Shown here in pieces: positions 16,850 to 26,142 of a stretch of DNA of 64,000 nucleotides. Position 1 is the first letter of the stretch. Each line of letters begins with the position of its first letter. The DNA is taken from NCBI RefSeq assembly GCF_018599185.1, contig NZ_JAHFVL010000001.1:1736001-1800000 (forward strand). The letters run 5' to 3'. Origin of the DNA: Rhodanobacter sp. LX-99. GTDB taxonomy: Bacteria > Pseudomonadota > Gammaproteobacteria > Xanthomonadales > Rhodanobacteraceae. The notes beneath the pieces were generated by a model. The model worked only from the letters and a program-made list of their open reading frames with translations, did no database searches and was not told the DNA's origin. The position numbers were made by a program, and so were the translations under genes.

Positions 16850-19800
16850 TCAGCTCGCCGTCTGCGCCCTACCCAACGCCTTCAAGCGCTTCTTCTCCGC
16901 CTTGCGTTCCTTGCGTGCGGCCTTGCGGATCTTGCGGTCGTAATTCCACAGGTAGATCGCCGGCGTGCTGAGCAGGGTCAGCAGCTGCGACACCAGCAGA
17001 CCGCCGACGATGGCGATGCCGAGCGGCTGGCGCATCTCCGAGCCGATGCCGAAGCCGATCGCCAGCGGCAGCGCCGCGCCCATCGCGACCAGGGTGGTCA
17101 TGGTGATCGGGCGGAAGCGCACCAGGGCGGCTTCGCGGATCGCCTCCGGTGCGGACAACCCGCGCTCGCGTTCGGCGACCAGGGCGAAGTCGACCATCAG
17201 GATCGCGTTCTTCTTGACGATGCCTATGAGCATCAGGATCGCGATGATCGCCATCATCGAGATCTGCGTCTGGGTCACCAGCATGGCGAGGAACGCGCCG
17301 GCGCCGGCGGCCGGCAACGTGGACAGGATGGTCAGCGGATGGCCGAGGCTTTCGTACAGGATGCCCAGCACGATGTACATCGCCAGGATCGAGCCGAGCA
17401 GCAGCACCATGCCGTTGGACTGGGCCTGCTTCAGGCGCTGGTTGGCGCCGGTGAAATCCACCCGCATGCCGGCCGGCAGCCGAGCCGCGTAAGCAGCCTG
17501 CTCGACCAGCTTCACGCCGACGTCCTGGGTGACGTCCTTGGCCAGGTTGTAGCTGATCGTGGCCGCCTCCAACTGGTTGTGGTGGCGCACGCGCAGCGGG
17601 CTGATGTCCGGCTCGATCGTCGCCAGCGCGGACAGCGGGATCATCCGCCCCTGCTCGTTGCGCACGCGCACGTTGAGCAGCGACTCCGGGCTCACCCGCT
17701 GCGCCGCGCCGGTGCTGAGCACCACCGAATACTGGTTGATGTCGGAATAGATCTGCGACACCTGGCGCTGGCCGAACGAGTTGTACAGCGCCGAGTCGAT
17801 CGTGCCGATGCCCACGTGCAGGCGCCCGGCGGCCTCGCGGTCGATCTTCAGCAGCTGCTGCTTGCCGACCTGGTCGAAGTTGCTGCCGACGTCGCGGAAT
17901 TCCTTGATGGCGCGCAGCTGCCGCACCATCTTCAGAACCCACGGCTGCAGGTCGTCGCCGTTGGTGCTGATCAGCTGGAACTCGTACTGGCCGCCGCCGT
18001 CGCCGCTGCCGCCGCCGCCGAGGAACTGCGCGGCGCTGACCGAGACCTTCACGCCGGGCAGCTTGTCGTAGTGCTTCGACAGGCGCTCGACCACCTGCTT
18101 GATGCCTTCGTCGCGCTGGCCCGGGCCGCTGCCGCGCGGCTTCAGGTCGACGAACATCTGCGCATTGTTGCCCACCGCGCCGCCACCGCCGCCGTCGCGG
18201 CCGAGCATGGTCAGCTGGTCGAGCACGGCCGGGTCGGCCTGCATGATCTTCGCCACAGCCAGCGTGCGCTCGGTCATCTGCGCCGGCGAGATGTTCGCGT
18301 CGGCGTTGATGTCGACCTGCAGCTGGCCGGTGTCCTCGTCCGGCATGAAGGTGCCGCCGGCGGTCTTCGCCACTGCGAAGCCGAGCGCGAAGGTGAGCAG
18401 CAGCAGGGTCAACGGCTGCCAGCGCATGATCCGGCGATGATGCATCGCCCAGTCCAGCGCGCGCGCGTAGATGCGCAGCAGGTTGCGGTCGAAACTCTCC
18501 ACCGCCCGCTCGATCCGCCCGGGCGGCTTGCTGCGCTCCGGCTCGTGGGTCAGCAGGTAGGCGCACAGCGCCGGCGTCAGCGTCAGCGAGACCAACGCGG
18601 AAATCACCACCGCCGCGGTCAGCGTCACCGAGAACTCGCGCAGCAGCATGATCAGCATGTTGTTGCCGAACAAGAGCGGCGCGAACACTGCCACCAGCGA
18701 CAAGGTGATCGAGATCACCGTGAAGCCGATCTCGCGCACGCCGGTCAGCGCCGCCTGCATCGGCGGCTCGCCGCGCTCCATGTGGCGCACGATGTTCTCG
18801 ATCACCACGATCGCATCGTCCACCACGAAGCCGATGCACAGCACCAGCGCCACCAGCGACAAGGTGTTGAGCGTGTAGCCGAGCGTCCACATCACCACGA
18901 ACGCGCCGGCCAGCGACAGCGGCACGCTTAGCGTGGCGATCAGGGTCGGGCGCAGCCGGCGCAGGAACACCAGCATCACCAGCACCACCATCACGATCGA
19001 GATCAGCAGCGCCACCTGTACTTCGTGCAGCGCCGACTTGGTGGTCTGGGTGAGGTCGAACACCGGCGTCATCGTCACGTTCTGCGGCAGCGAGGCGCGC
19101 AGTTGCGGCAGGCGGGCGCGGATCGCCTCCACCGTGGCCACCGCGTTGGCCTCCGGCCGCTTGCTGATCTGCAGGCCGACCGCACGCGCGTCGTTGAACC
19201 AGGCCGCCTGGTACTCGTCCTGCTGGCCGGAGTAGACCCGCGCCACGTCGGACAGCCGCACCGGCGTGCCGTTCTTCACCGAAATCAGCAGGCGGGCGAA
19301 CTCGGCCGGCGTCTGCAGGCCGTCGCTGGCGCTCACCGTCATCTGCGTGCGGCCGTCGCTCAGCGTGCCCTGCGGCGAGGTGACGTTGGCCGCGCGCAGC
19401 GCGTTGGCCACGTCGTTCGCGGTGAGGTTCTTGGCCGCCAGCGCGGCGGTATCCAGCTCGATCCGCACCGCATGCGGCGTGCCGCCGAACACCTGCACCT
19501 GGGCCACGCCGTCGATCTGCGCCACGGCGGGCTTGAGCATGGTGTCGGCGAGGTCGAACAGCTGGTCCTGCGGCAGTCCGGTCGAGGTCAGGGTGAGGAA
19601 CAGGATCGGGATCTGCGAGGTATCGAACTTGAAGTACTGCGGCGGCGACGGCATGCCGCTGGGCAGGTCGACCGCGGCCGCGTTGATCGCCGCCTGCACG
19701 TCGCGCGCGGCGCTGTCGGCGGTGCGGTCGAAGGTGAAGCGCACCATCACCGAGGCCTGGCCCTCGCTGGCGTTGCCGTACATCTCATCGACGCCGGGAA

Positions 19801-20020
19801 TGCGCCCCAGGTGCCGCTCCAGCGGCGCCAGCACGGTGTTCGCCATGGTCTGCGCGCTGGCGCCGGGCTGGCTGGCCACCACGTAGACGCCGGGGAAATC
19901 CAGCGACGGCAAAGCGGCCACGCCGAGCAGCAGGTACGCCCACAGCCCGGCCAGCATCAGGCCGAGCGCGAGCAGCGAGGTGCCGACCGGGCGGCGAATC
20001 AGCGGGGCGAAGATGTTCAT
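16850..20020 (-). CDS. mdtC: RND multidrug efflux permease, MdtC-like
   Basis: A 1056-residue inner-membrane proton antiporter of the HAE-RND family. It starts MNIFAPLIRRPVG, has the first helix, a large periplasmic loop, the helix-4 segment FVVDDAIVVIENIVRHMERG, a second periplasmic loop with a Gly-rich stretch (QFLGGGGSGDGGG) and the final helices ending in a basic Lys/Arg tail. It is 159 bases downstream of a strongly similar RND gene, as in MdtBC heteromeric pumps. No adaptor gene (MdtA) is in the window. The start at 20020 is chosen to match the paralog; an ATG five codons upstream is possible. Its 3' end exists in a second, truncated copy at 8497-8827. Confidence 0.92.
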   Translation of the reverse strand: MNIFAPLIRRPVGTSLLALGLMLAGLWAYLLLGVAALPSLDFPGVYVVASQPGASAQTMANTVLAPLERHLGRIPGVDEMYGNASEGQASVMVRFTFDRTADSAARDVQAAINAAAVDLPSGMPSPPQYFKFDTSQIPILFLTLTSTGLPQDQLFDLADTMLKPAVAQIDGVAQVQVFGGTPHAVRIELDTAALAAKNLTANDVANALRAANVTSPQGTLSDGRTQMTVSASDGLQTPAEFARLLISVKNGTPVRLSDVARVYSGQQDEYQAAWFNDARAVGLQISKRPEANAVATVEAIRARLPQLRASLPQNVTMTPVFDLTQTTKSALHEVQVALLISIVMVVLVMLVFLRRLRPTLIATLSVPLSLAGAFVVMWTLGYTLNTLSLVALVLCIGFVVDDAIVVIENIVRHMERGEPPMQAALTGVREIGFTVISITLSLVAVFAPLLFGNNMLIMLLREFSVTLTAAVVISALVSLTLTPALCAYLLTHEPERSKPPGRIERAVESFDRNLLRIYARALDWAMHHRRIMRWQPLTLLLLTFALGFAVAKTAGGTFMPDEDTGQLQVDINADANISPAQMTERTLAVAKIMQADPAVLDQLTMLGRDGGGGGAVGNNAQMFVDLKPRGSGPGQRDEGIKQVVERLSKHYDKLPGVKVSVSAAQFLGGGGSGDGGGQYEFQLISTNGDDLQPWVLKMVRQLRAIKEFRDVGSNFDQVGKQQLLKIDREAAGRLHVGIGTIDSALYNSFGQRQVSQIYSDINQYSVVLSTGAAQRVSPESLLNVRVRNEQGRMIPLSALATIEPDISPLRVRHHNQLEAATISYNLAKDVTQDVGVKLVEQAAYAARLPAGMRVDFTGANQRLKQAQSNGMVLLLGSILAMYIVLGILYESLGHPLTILSTLPAAGAGAFLAMLVTQTQISMMAIIAILMLIGIVKKNAILMVDFALVAERERGLSAPEAIREAALVRFRPITMTTLVAMGAALPLAIGFGIGSEMRQPLGIAIVGGLLVSQLLTLLSTPAIYLWNYDRKIRKAARKERKAEKKRLKALGRAQTAS

Positions 20021-20085
20021 GGAGCTTCCGTCCACCGGTGCGGACGCAGACTGGAGCAGCGCAGGGATGGCGAGGATAGGGCAAG

Positions 20086-20147
20086 CGTTCCGTTCATGCC
20101 CACTTTATGCCCTTCGGCACGCCCCGGCGTATGTGCCTGAAGTCCAC
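20086..20147 (-). promoter_or_regulatory. Upstream element of mdtC, duplicated from mdtB
   Basis: On the minus strand GTGGACTTCAGGCACATAC is followed after 17 bases by GGCATAAAGTGGGCATGAA and CGGAACGC. The same blocks in the same order stand upstream of mdtB (23419-23483) with a spacer one base longer. GGCAT occurs twice 11 bases apart, one helical turn, which looks like a direct-repeat regulator site. Confidence 0.6.
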
Positions 20148-20179
20148 ACCCTGCCGGAAGGCAGGGGTAGCCGCCGCGA

Positions 20180-23100
20180 TTATTTCGGCAGGGCCGGCAT
20201 CTGCTGCTGCAGTATCCGCTGGCGTTTGATCTCGGCCCGCAACTGACGCCGCGCAACCTTGCGCTGGCGGTGATCGTGCTGCCACAGGTAGATCGCCGGC
20301 GTGCTCAGCAGGGTCAGCAGCTGCGACACGAACAGGCCGCCGAGGATGGCGATGCCGAGCGGCTGGCGCATCTCCGACCCGTAGCCGAAGCCGATCGCCA
20401 GCGGCAGCGCCGCGCCCATCGCCACCAGGGTGGTCATGGTGATCGGGCGGAAGCGCACCAGCGCCGCCTCGCGGATCGCCTCCGGCGGCGACATGCCGCG
20501 GTCGCGCTCGGCGACCAAGGCGAAGTCGACCATCAGGATCGCGTTCTTCTTGACGATGCCGATCAGCATCAGGATCGCGATCACCGACATCAGGGTCAGC
20601 TGGGTATGCGTGACCAGCATCGCCAGGAACGCGCCCATGCCGGCGGCCGGCAGGGTGGAAAGGATGGTCAGCGGGTGGATCAGGCTCTCGTACAGGATGC
20701 CCAGCACCACGTACATCACCAGGATCACCGCCAGCAGCATGATCAGCGCGTTGTTCATCGCATCGACCAGGCTCTGGTTGTCGCCGGAATACTTCTTCTG
20801 CACGCCGGGCGGCAGCTGCGCGGCGAACATCGCCTGGTCGACCAGCTTCAGGCCGTCCGCCTGGGTGATGCCCTTGGCCAGGTTGTAGTTGATCGCGGCC
20901 GATTCGAGCTGGTCGTAATGGTTGATCGTGACCGGCGCGATGTGCGGCTGGATCTTCGCCAGCGCGGACAGCGGGATCATCTGCCCCTTCGCATTGCGCA
21001 CATAGGTATTGAGCAGGGTGGCCGGGCTCAGCGACTCGGCGCTGCTGGCGGTGATCACCACGCGGTACTGGTTGATGTCCGAGTAGATGGTGGAGACCGG
21101 GGTCTGGCCGAACGCGTTGGCCAGCGCCGTATCCACCTGGGCCAGGCTGACGTGCAGGCGCGCGGCGGCGTTGCGGTCCACCCGCAGCATCTGCTGCTTG
21201 CCGATGCTGTCGAAGCTGGTGCTGACGTTGCGGAACTGCTTCATGCCGCGCATCACCCGCGCCAGCTTCAGGGTGGGCTGCTGCAGTGGCGTGCCGTCCA
21301 GGCTGCTGAGCTGGAACGCATACTGCCCCTTGCCGCCACCACCGCCGCCGCCACCGCCGATGAACTGGTTGACGCTGAGCGACACGTCCAGGTCCGGCAC
21401 GTTCTTGAAGTACTTGTCCAGCCGGTCGACCACCGCCTGGGAGGTGACGTGGCGGTCGCCCGGCCGGTCGCCAAGCGGCCTCAGGTCGACGAACAGGCTG
21501 GACTGGTTGCCGACCGCGCCCCCGGCGTTGTTGCCGCCGAGGAAGGTGGAGACGTCGCGCACCGCCGGATCGGCCTGGACCTTCGCCGCCACCTCCTGCG
21601 TGCGGCTGGCCAGCAGGGTGGGCGAGACGTTGGCGTCGGCGGTGATGCTCACCTGCAGCAGGCCGGTGTCCTCCTTCGGCATCAGGCCGCCGCCGGCAGT
21701 CATCACCACCACGACCGCCAGGCCGATGGTGAGCGCCAGCAGGATCAACGGCTGCCAGCGCATGATCCGGCGGTGGTGCATGGCCCAGTCCAGCGCGCGC
21801 TCGTAGATGCGCAGCATGCCGTTGTCGAAACGCTCGGCCAGGCGCTCCAGCCGCCCCGGCGTGCGCGTGCCCGCAGGCTCGTGCGCCAGCCAGGCGCCGC
21901 ACAGCGCCGGGGTGAGCGTGAGCGAGACCAGCGCCGAGATCACGATGGTGGCGATCAGGGTCACCGAGAACTCGCGCATCAGCATGGTGAACATGTTGTT
22001 GCCGAACACCATCGGCCCGAACACGGCGATCAGCGACAGCGTGATCGAGATCACCGTGAAGCCGATCTCGCGCACGCCGTTGAGCGCGGCCTGCAGCGGC
22101 GGCTCGCCGCGTTCCATGTGGCGCACGATGTTCTCGATCACCACGATCGCGTCGTCCACCACGAAGCCCACGCACAGCACCAGCGCCACCAGCGAGAAGA
22201 TGTTGAGGGTGAAGCCGAGCATCCACATCGCCACGAACGCGCCGGCCAGCGACAGCGGCACGCTGAACATCGCGATCACGGTGGGCCGCAGCCGGCGCAG
22301 GAACACCAGCATCACCAGCGCCACCATCACGATACCCATCAGCAGCGCCACCTCCACCTCGTGCAGCGCCGACAGGGTGGTCGGGGTGAAGTCGAAGATC
22401 GGGGTGATCGTCGCGTCGGCCGGCAGCAGAGCGCGCAGCTCGGGCAGGCGCGCACGGACCGCCGTCACCGTGGCCACCGCGTTCGCCTCCGGCCGCTTGT
22501 TGACCTGCATCACCACCGCGCGCTGGCCGTTGAACCACGCCGCGGCGTACTTGTCTTCCTGGCCGCTGCCGATCGTCGCCACATCGGCCAGCCGCACCGG
22601 TACGCCGTTGTGGCTGGCGACCACCAGCGCAGCGAAATCCTGCGCCGTGTGCAGCGCGTCGTTGGCGCTCACCGTCATGCGTGTGACGCCGTTGCTGAGC
22701 GTGCCCTGCGGCGAGGTGACGTTGGCGGCGCGCAGCGCATTCGCCACGTCGTTGGCGGTGATGCCCATGCCCACCAGCGCGCTGGTGTTCAGCACGATGC
22801 GTACCGCATGCGGCGTGCCGCCGCTCACCTGCACCTGGGCCACGCCGGGGATCTGCGCCACCGCCGGCTTCAGCAAGGTGTCGGTGAGGTCGTACAGCCG
22901 GTCCGGCGGCAGGCTGGCGGAGGTCAGCGAGACCAGCAGCACCGGGATCTGCGAGGTGTCGAACTTGACGTAGCCGGGCGGGCTGGGCAGCCCGGGCGGC
23001 AGGTCCGGCGCCGCCGCGTTGATCGCCGCCTGCACGTCGCGTGCGGCCTTGTCGGCGCCGCGATCCATGTTGAAGATGACCTGGATCTGCGCGCCGCCCT

Positions 23101-23356
23101 CGCTGGCGCTGGAGAACATCTGACGCACCCCGGGAATGCGCCCGAGATGGCGTTCCAGCGGCGCCACCACGGTCGAGGCCATGGTCTGCGCGCTGGCGCC
23201 GGGCATCTGCGCAAACACCGCCACGCCGGGAAACTCGATCGAAGGAAACGCCGCCACGCCGAGCAGCAGATACGCCCACAGCCCGGCCAGCATCAGCCCG
23301 AGCGCAAGCAGTGAGGTGCCGACGGGTCGGCGGACCAGCGGTGCGAAGATGTTCAA
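20180..23356 (-). CDS. mdtB: RND multidrug efflux permease, MdtB-like
   Basis: A 1058-residue HAE-RND transporter, highly similar along its whole length to the next gene (same MNIFAP-RRPVG start, same VVDDAIVVIENIVRHMERG helix-4 motif, a Gly-rich run QFIGGGGGGGGGKG in the second loop). The start codon is TTG at 23356, preceded by AGGGAGG; it is the first start in the frame and aligns exactly with the paralog. Two adjacent non-identical RND permeases are the hallmark of MdtBC-type pumps. Upstream is btuB, not an adaptor, so the membrane fusion partner must be encoded elsewhere. Confidence 0.92.
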   Translation of the reverse strand: MNIFAPLVRRPVGTSLLALGLMLAGLWAYLLLGVAAFPSIEFPGVAVFAQMPGASAQTMASTVVAPLERHLGRIPGVRQMFSSASEGGAQIQVIFNMDRGADKAARDVQAAINAAAPDLPPGLPSPPGYVKFDTSQIPVLLVSLTSASLPPDRLYDLTDTLLKPAVAQIPGVAQVQVSGGTPHAVRIVLNTSALVGMGITANDVANALRAANVTSPQGTLSNGVTRMTVSANDALHTAQDFAALVVASHNGVPVRLADVATIGSGQEDKYAAAWFNGQRAVVMQVNKRPEANAVATVTAVRARLPELRALLPADATITPIFDFTPTTLSALHEVEVALLMGIVMVALVMLVFLRRLRPTVIAMFSVPLSLAGAFVAMWMLGFTLNIFSLVALVLCVGFVVDDAIVVIENIVRHMERGEPPLQAALNGVREIGFTVISITLSLIAVFGPMVFGNNMFTMLMREFSVTLIATIVISALVSLTLTPALCGAWLAHEPAGTRTPGRLERLAERFDNGMLRIYERALDWAMHHRRIMRWQPLILLALTIGLAVVVVMTAGGGLMPKEDTGLLQVSITADANVSPTLLASRTQEVAAKVQADPAVRDVSTFLGGNNAGGAVGNQSSLFVDLRPLGDRPGDRHVTSQAVVDRLDKYFKNVPDLDVSLSVNQFIGGGGGGGGGKGQYAFQLSSLDGTPLQQPTLKLARVMRGMKQFRNVSTSFDSIGKQQMLRVDRNAAARLHVSLAQVDTALANAFGQTPVSTIYSDINQYRVVITASSAESLSPATLLNTYVRNAKGQMIPLSALAKIQPHIAPVTINHYDQLESAAINYNLAKGITQADGLKLVDQAMFAAQLPPGVQKKYSGDNQSLVDAMNNALIMLLAVILVMYVVLGILYESLIHPLTILSTLPAAGMGAFLAMLVTHTQLTLMSVIAILMLIGIVKKNAILMVDFALVAERDRGMSPPEAIREAALVRFRPITMTTLVAMGAALPLAIGFGYGSEMRQPLGIAILGGLFVSQLLTLLSTPAIYLWQHDHRQRKVARRQLRAEIKRQRILQQQMPALPK

Positions 23357-23418
23357 GCGGCCTCCCTGGCGCGCAAGCGTGGCGGGAGCGCCGAGGGCGC
23401 GGCCAGGGACGTTGCGGG

Positions 23419-23483
23419 CGTTCCATTCATGCCGACGTTATGCCAGCTGTCGCGGTCCTTGTGTATATGCCTGAAGTCCACCC
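23419..23483 (-). promoter_or_regulatory. Upstream element of mdtB
   Basis: On the minus strand GTGGACTTCAGGCATATAC, an 18-base spacer, then GGCATAACGTCGGCATGAA and TGGAACGC. It is nearly the same as the element upstream of mdtC. Conservation of the blocks but not of the spacer argues for a bound protein. Distance to the mdtB start is about 60 bases. Confidence 0.6.
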
Positions 23484-23484
23484 G

Positions 23485-23518
23485 GCATGCAGAAACCCGC
23501 TGCCGGGCTCCTGCATGC
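23485..23518 (-). repeat. REP-like hairpin after btuB
   Basis: GCATGCAG (23485-23492) pairs with CTGCATGC (23511-23518), with an inner CCCG/CGGG pair. On the minus strand it reads GCAGGAGCCCG, the same 11 bases as the start of the REP arm at 1984. It sits just beyond the btuB stop and may act in termination, though no T run follows. Confidence 0.55.
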
Positions 23519-23530
23519 GCGACTTCGGGA

Positions 23531-25384
23531 TCAGCGCTTGGCCGGGCTGTAGCGCAGGGTCAGGAACGCGCTGCGGCCGGGCTGGTTGAAGTACCAGACG
23601 GTCTCGTAGTGGCGGCCGAACACGTTCGCCAGCCGCGCCTCGACCTGCCAGTCCGGCGCGAAGTGCCAGCTGGCGCGCAGGTCGGTGGTGGCGTAGCCGC
23701 CCAGCGGATGGCGGTTGGCCGCATCGTCGTAGCTGCGCCCGGCCGCGTTGACGGTGGCGCCGACGCCGAACGCGCCGAAGCGGCGGTCCAGGTCCACCCG
23801 CGCGGTGCGCCCGGGCCGGCGCGGCAGGGTGCGGCCGTCGTTGGCGCCGCCATCCTCGTTGCGCGGCTGCAGCCAACCCAGGTAGCCCTGCAGCTGCCAG
23901 CCGGCAAGCTTGACGCCGAGCTGGCCCTCCACGCCGCGGATGCGCGCCTTGCTGATGTTGGACGGGAAGTAGTTGCTGTCCAGCGCGATCAGCTGGTCGA
24001 TGCGGGTCTGGTAGGCGTTCAACGCCCAGTTCCATGCGTCCAGTTGCTGGCTCAGGCCCAGTTCGGCGCTGCGCGATTTTTCCGGCTTCAGGTCCGGATT
24101 GCCGCTGCCGTACGGGTAGTACAGGTCGTTGAAGGTCGGCGCATGGAACGCGCTGCCGTAGCTGGCGGACAGGCGCAGGCCATGATCGAAGCGGTAGCCC
24201 CACGCCGCGGCGCCGGTGTTGTGGTTGCCGAACTGGCCGTTGTGGTCGCGCCGCGCCGACAACTGCACCTCGTGGCGGCCGAACGTGCCCTGGTACTGCA
24301 CGTAGCCGCCGGTATTGTTGCGGCGGCTGGCGAGGAAGCCGGTGTCGCTGTCGATGTGCTCGCCCTGCCAGTCGATACCGAGCGTCAGCAGCTGGTTGCT
24401 GGCCACGCTGAGGTCGTTCTGCCACGACGCCTGGTTGCGCCGCGAGTAGATGTAGCCGACGAAGTCCCGGTTCTCGTAGTTGTCGTAGCGGTCCAGATTC
24501 TGGCCCACGCTCAGCGTGGTCTTCCACGCTTCCAGCGGGTTGAAGCTGAAACTGCTGCCGGCGACCTGCTGCAGGGTGCGGCTGCGGTTCTGGTAGCTGC
24601 CGTCGAAATGGATCTCGCCGAGGCTGCGCAGCCAGGTGCCGGTGAGCTCGGCGCCGTTGTCCCAGCGGTAGCCGCCGCTGGCGCTGAGGTTCTTGTTGCG
24701 GTAGGCGTCGCGGTCCGGCTCGTCGGTGAAGCAGCCGGCGAACACCACGCCGGCGCCGATGCGGCAGGCATTGATGCCGCGCGTGTACTGGGCGCCGACG
24801 CCGAGGTTGTACCAGGCGTGCTCGCTGCCGCCGGACAGTCCGGCCTGGCCGCGCAGCAGGTTGTTGCTGCCGGTGGTCACGCTGAACGAAGGCTGCAGGC
24901 CGCCATCACGCGTACCGCGGCGGGTGAAGATCTGGATCACCCCGCCGATCGCGTCGGCGCCGTACAGGCTGGAACGCGGGCCGCGCACGATCTCGATGCG
25001 CTCGATCTGCTCCACCGGGATCTGCTCGAACGCCGCCAGCCCGGCACTGACCGAAGCCACCCGCACGCCGTCGACCAGCAGCAAGGTATGGGTGGAATTG
25101 GTGCCGCGCATGAACAGCGAGGTCTGCTGGCCGTAGCCGCCGGTGTTGGCAAAGCTCAGCCCGGGCAGCCCGGCCAGCAAATCCGGCACCGACAGCGGCT
25201 GCAGCCGCTCGATGTCGGCGCGGGTGATCACCGTCACCGACGACAGCGCCTCGTCGGCGGTGATCGCGGTGCGCGTGGCGGTGACGATCACCGGCGCCAG
25301 CGCCGACGCGTCGCTCTGGTCGGCGGCCTGCGCCGCCATCGTGTAACTGAGCAGCGCCGCTGCCAGCAGGGACTTCTTCATCAT
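23531..25384 (-). CDS. btuB: TonB-dependent vitamin B12 receptor
   Basis: A 617-residue outer-membrane receptor. Residues 1-20 are a signal peptide, PVIVTATR at 31-38 is the TonB box, followed by a plug domain (SVPDLLAGLPGLSF, RGTNSTHTLLLVDGVRV, IERIEIVRGPRSSLYGADAIGG) and a beta-barrel. The size and plug sequence fit BtuB, and a cobalamin riboswitch lies directly upstream, which makes B12 the likely ligand. It imports cobalamin across the outer membrane with energy from TonB. No other cobalamin genes are next to it in the window. Confidence 0.93.
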   Translation of the reverse strand: MMKKSLLAAALLSYTMAAQAADQSDASALAPVIVTATRTAITADEALSSVTVITRADIERLQPLSVPDLLAGLPGLSFANTGGYGQQTSLFMRGTNSTHTLLLVDGVRVASVSAGLAAFEQIPVEQIERIEIVRGPRSSLYGADAIGGVIQIFTRRGTRDGGLQPSFSVTTGSNNLLRGQAGLSGGSEHAWYNLGVGAQYTRGINACRIGAGVVFAGCFTDEPDRDAYRNKNLSASGGYRWDNGAELTGTWLRSLGEIHFDGSYQNRSRTLQQVAGSSFSFNPLEAWKTTLSVGQNLDRYDNYENRDFVGYIYSRRNQASWQNDLSVASNQLLTLGIDWQGEHIDSDTGFLASRRNNTGGYVQYQGTFGRHEVQLSARRDHNGQFGNHNTGAAAWGYRFDHGLRLSASYGSAFHAPTFNDLYYPYGSGNPDLKPEKSRSAELGLSQQLDAWNWALNAYQTRIDQLIALDSNYFPSNISKARIRGVEGQLGVKLAGWQLQGYLGWLQPRNEDGGANDGRTLPRRPGRTARVDLDRRFGAFGVGATVNAAGRSYDDAANRHPLGGYATTDLRASWHFAPDWQVEARLANVFGRHYETVWYFNQPGRSAFLTLRYSPAKR

Positions 25385-25514
25385 GTTCGTTCCTCTACGC
25401 CGCGCACCCGCGCACGGCTCACGTGTTCAATGAGCTGACGGCGAGCGGGAAGGAAGACGGAACGACGGGCAGGCGGGATCGACCGACACGTGGTTCGGCC
25501 TCGCCCACCGCGAG

Positions 25515-25715
25515 CCACCAGGAATCGTTCGGGCCGGTCTCCGGGCTGGCGAGTGGCGCGCGGTCGTCCGCATGCCTTGAACGGCGCCTTCCCGTGCTGC
25601 GCACAGTGGCATCCGCCGTTCGTGGGTCTCGCTTACCGTTGCGGGGGCAGCGCCGGCCTTGCAGTGTGTTCGCACACCACGCACCGGCTTCCCGTTTCAT
25701 CCGTCCGGCAAACGC
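25515..25715 (-). promoter_or_regulatory. Cobalamin riboswitch (B12 element)
   Basis: On the minus strand, upstream of btuB, the conserved blocks appear in order: GGGAAGCCGGTGC (25681-25693), a GCTGCCCCCGCAACGGTAAGC segment around 25632-25652, the B12 box GCCACTG (25604-25610), GGGAAGGCGCC around 25584-25594, and CCCGGAGACCGGCC ending near 25531. This order and spacing are those of the adenosylcobalamin riboswitch. It should repress btuB when cobalamin is plentiful. Confidence 0.95.
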
Positions 25716-25749
25716 GCCGTCGGGACACCTGAACCGCGCCACTTTAACG

Positions 25750-26136
25750 CCGACATGAAGTTCACGCAAATCGAACTCCCGTTAAAAGGGCGTTCTTCAG
25801 GCGCTCATCCAATTGTTCCGATTAACCACAACATTATTGAATGCTTCCACACAGGATACGAATCAAGGAAACAATAATCGCAAGATATTATTGATCACAG
25901 GATCAAAAATCGTAATTTCTTACTAATTTTTGATAATCATAAAGATTTTGTTGACGTCGGTATTTATGTCGCTTTATGTTCGGATAGCAAGCTGCTGGAT
26001 GTCATGCGACGACATAAGGCTCTATGCCTGACTGATGGAACAATCGGCGGCTGCCAGCATGCATCCGGCTTGCTTATCGATGAGCTGATCGAATTACGTC
26101 ACTTGGCCTTCGGGCTTTTCACTCTGGGGAGATTCA
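25750..26136 (+). promoter_or_regulatory. AT-rich leader and promoter of the Oar-like receptor gene
   Basis: This stretch holds no gene. Bases 25861-25980 are only 27-28 percent GC by count, against about two thirds in flanking genes. A candidate sigma-70 promoter is TTGACG (25951-25956) with TATGTT (25975-25980), spacer 18. An inverted repeat TTATGTCG (25964-25971) / CGACATAA (26010-26017) straddles the expected transcription start and could be an operator or a leader hairpin. Confidence 0.55.
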
Positions 26137-26142
26137 TTGTCA

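Noticed and set aside
16709..18931. Plus-strand open frame of 740 codons opposite mdtC
   Set aside because: Antisense shadow with no recognisable domain or ribosome site.
20270..23314. Plus-strand open frame of 1014 codons opposite mdtB
   Set aside because: Its product is a low-complexity Arg/His/Gln string; the opposite strand has a full RND pump.
25419..25769. Open frame of 116 codons upstream of btuB
   Set aside because: It overlaps the cobalamin riboswitch, whose conserved blocks explain the sequence.
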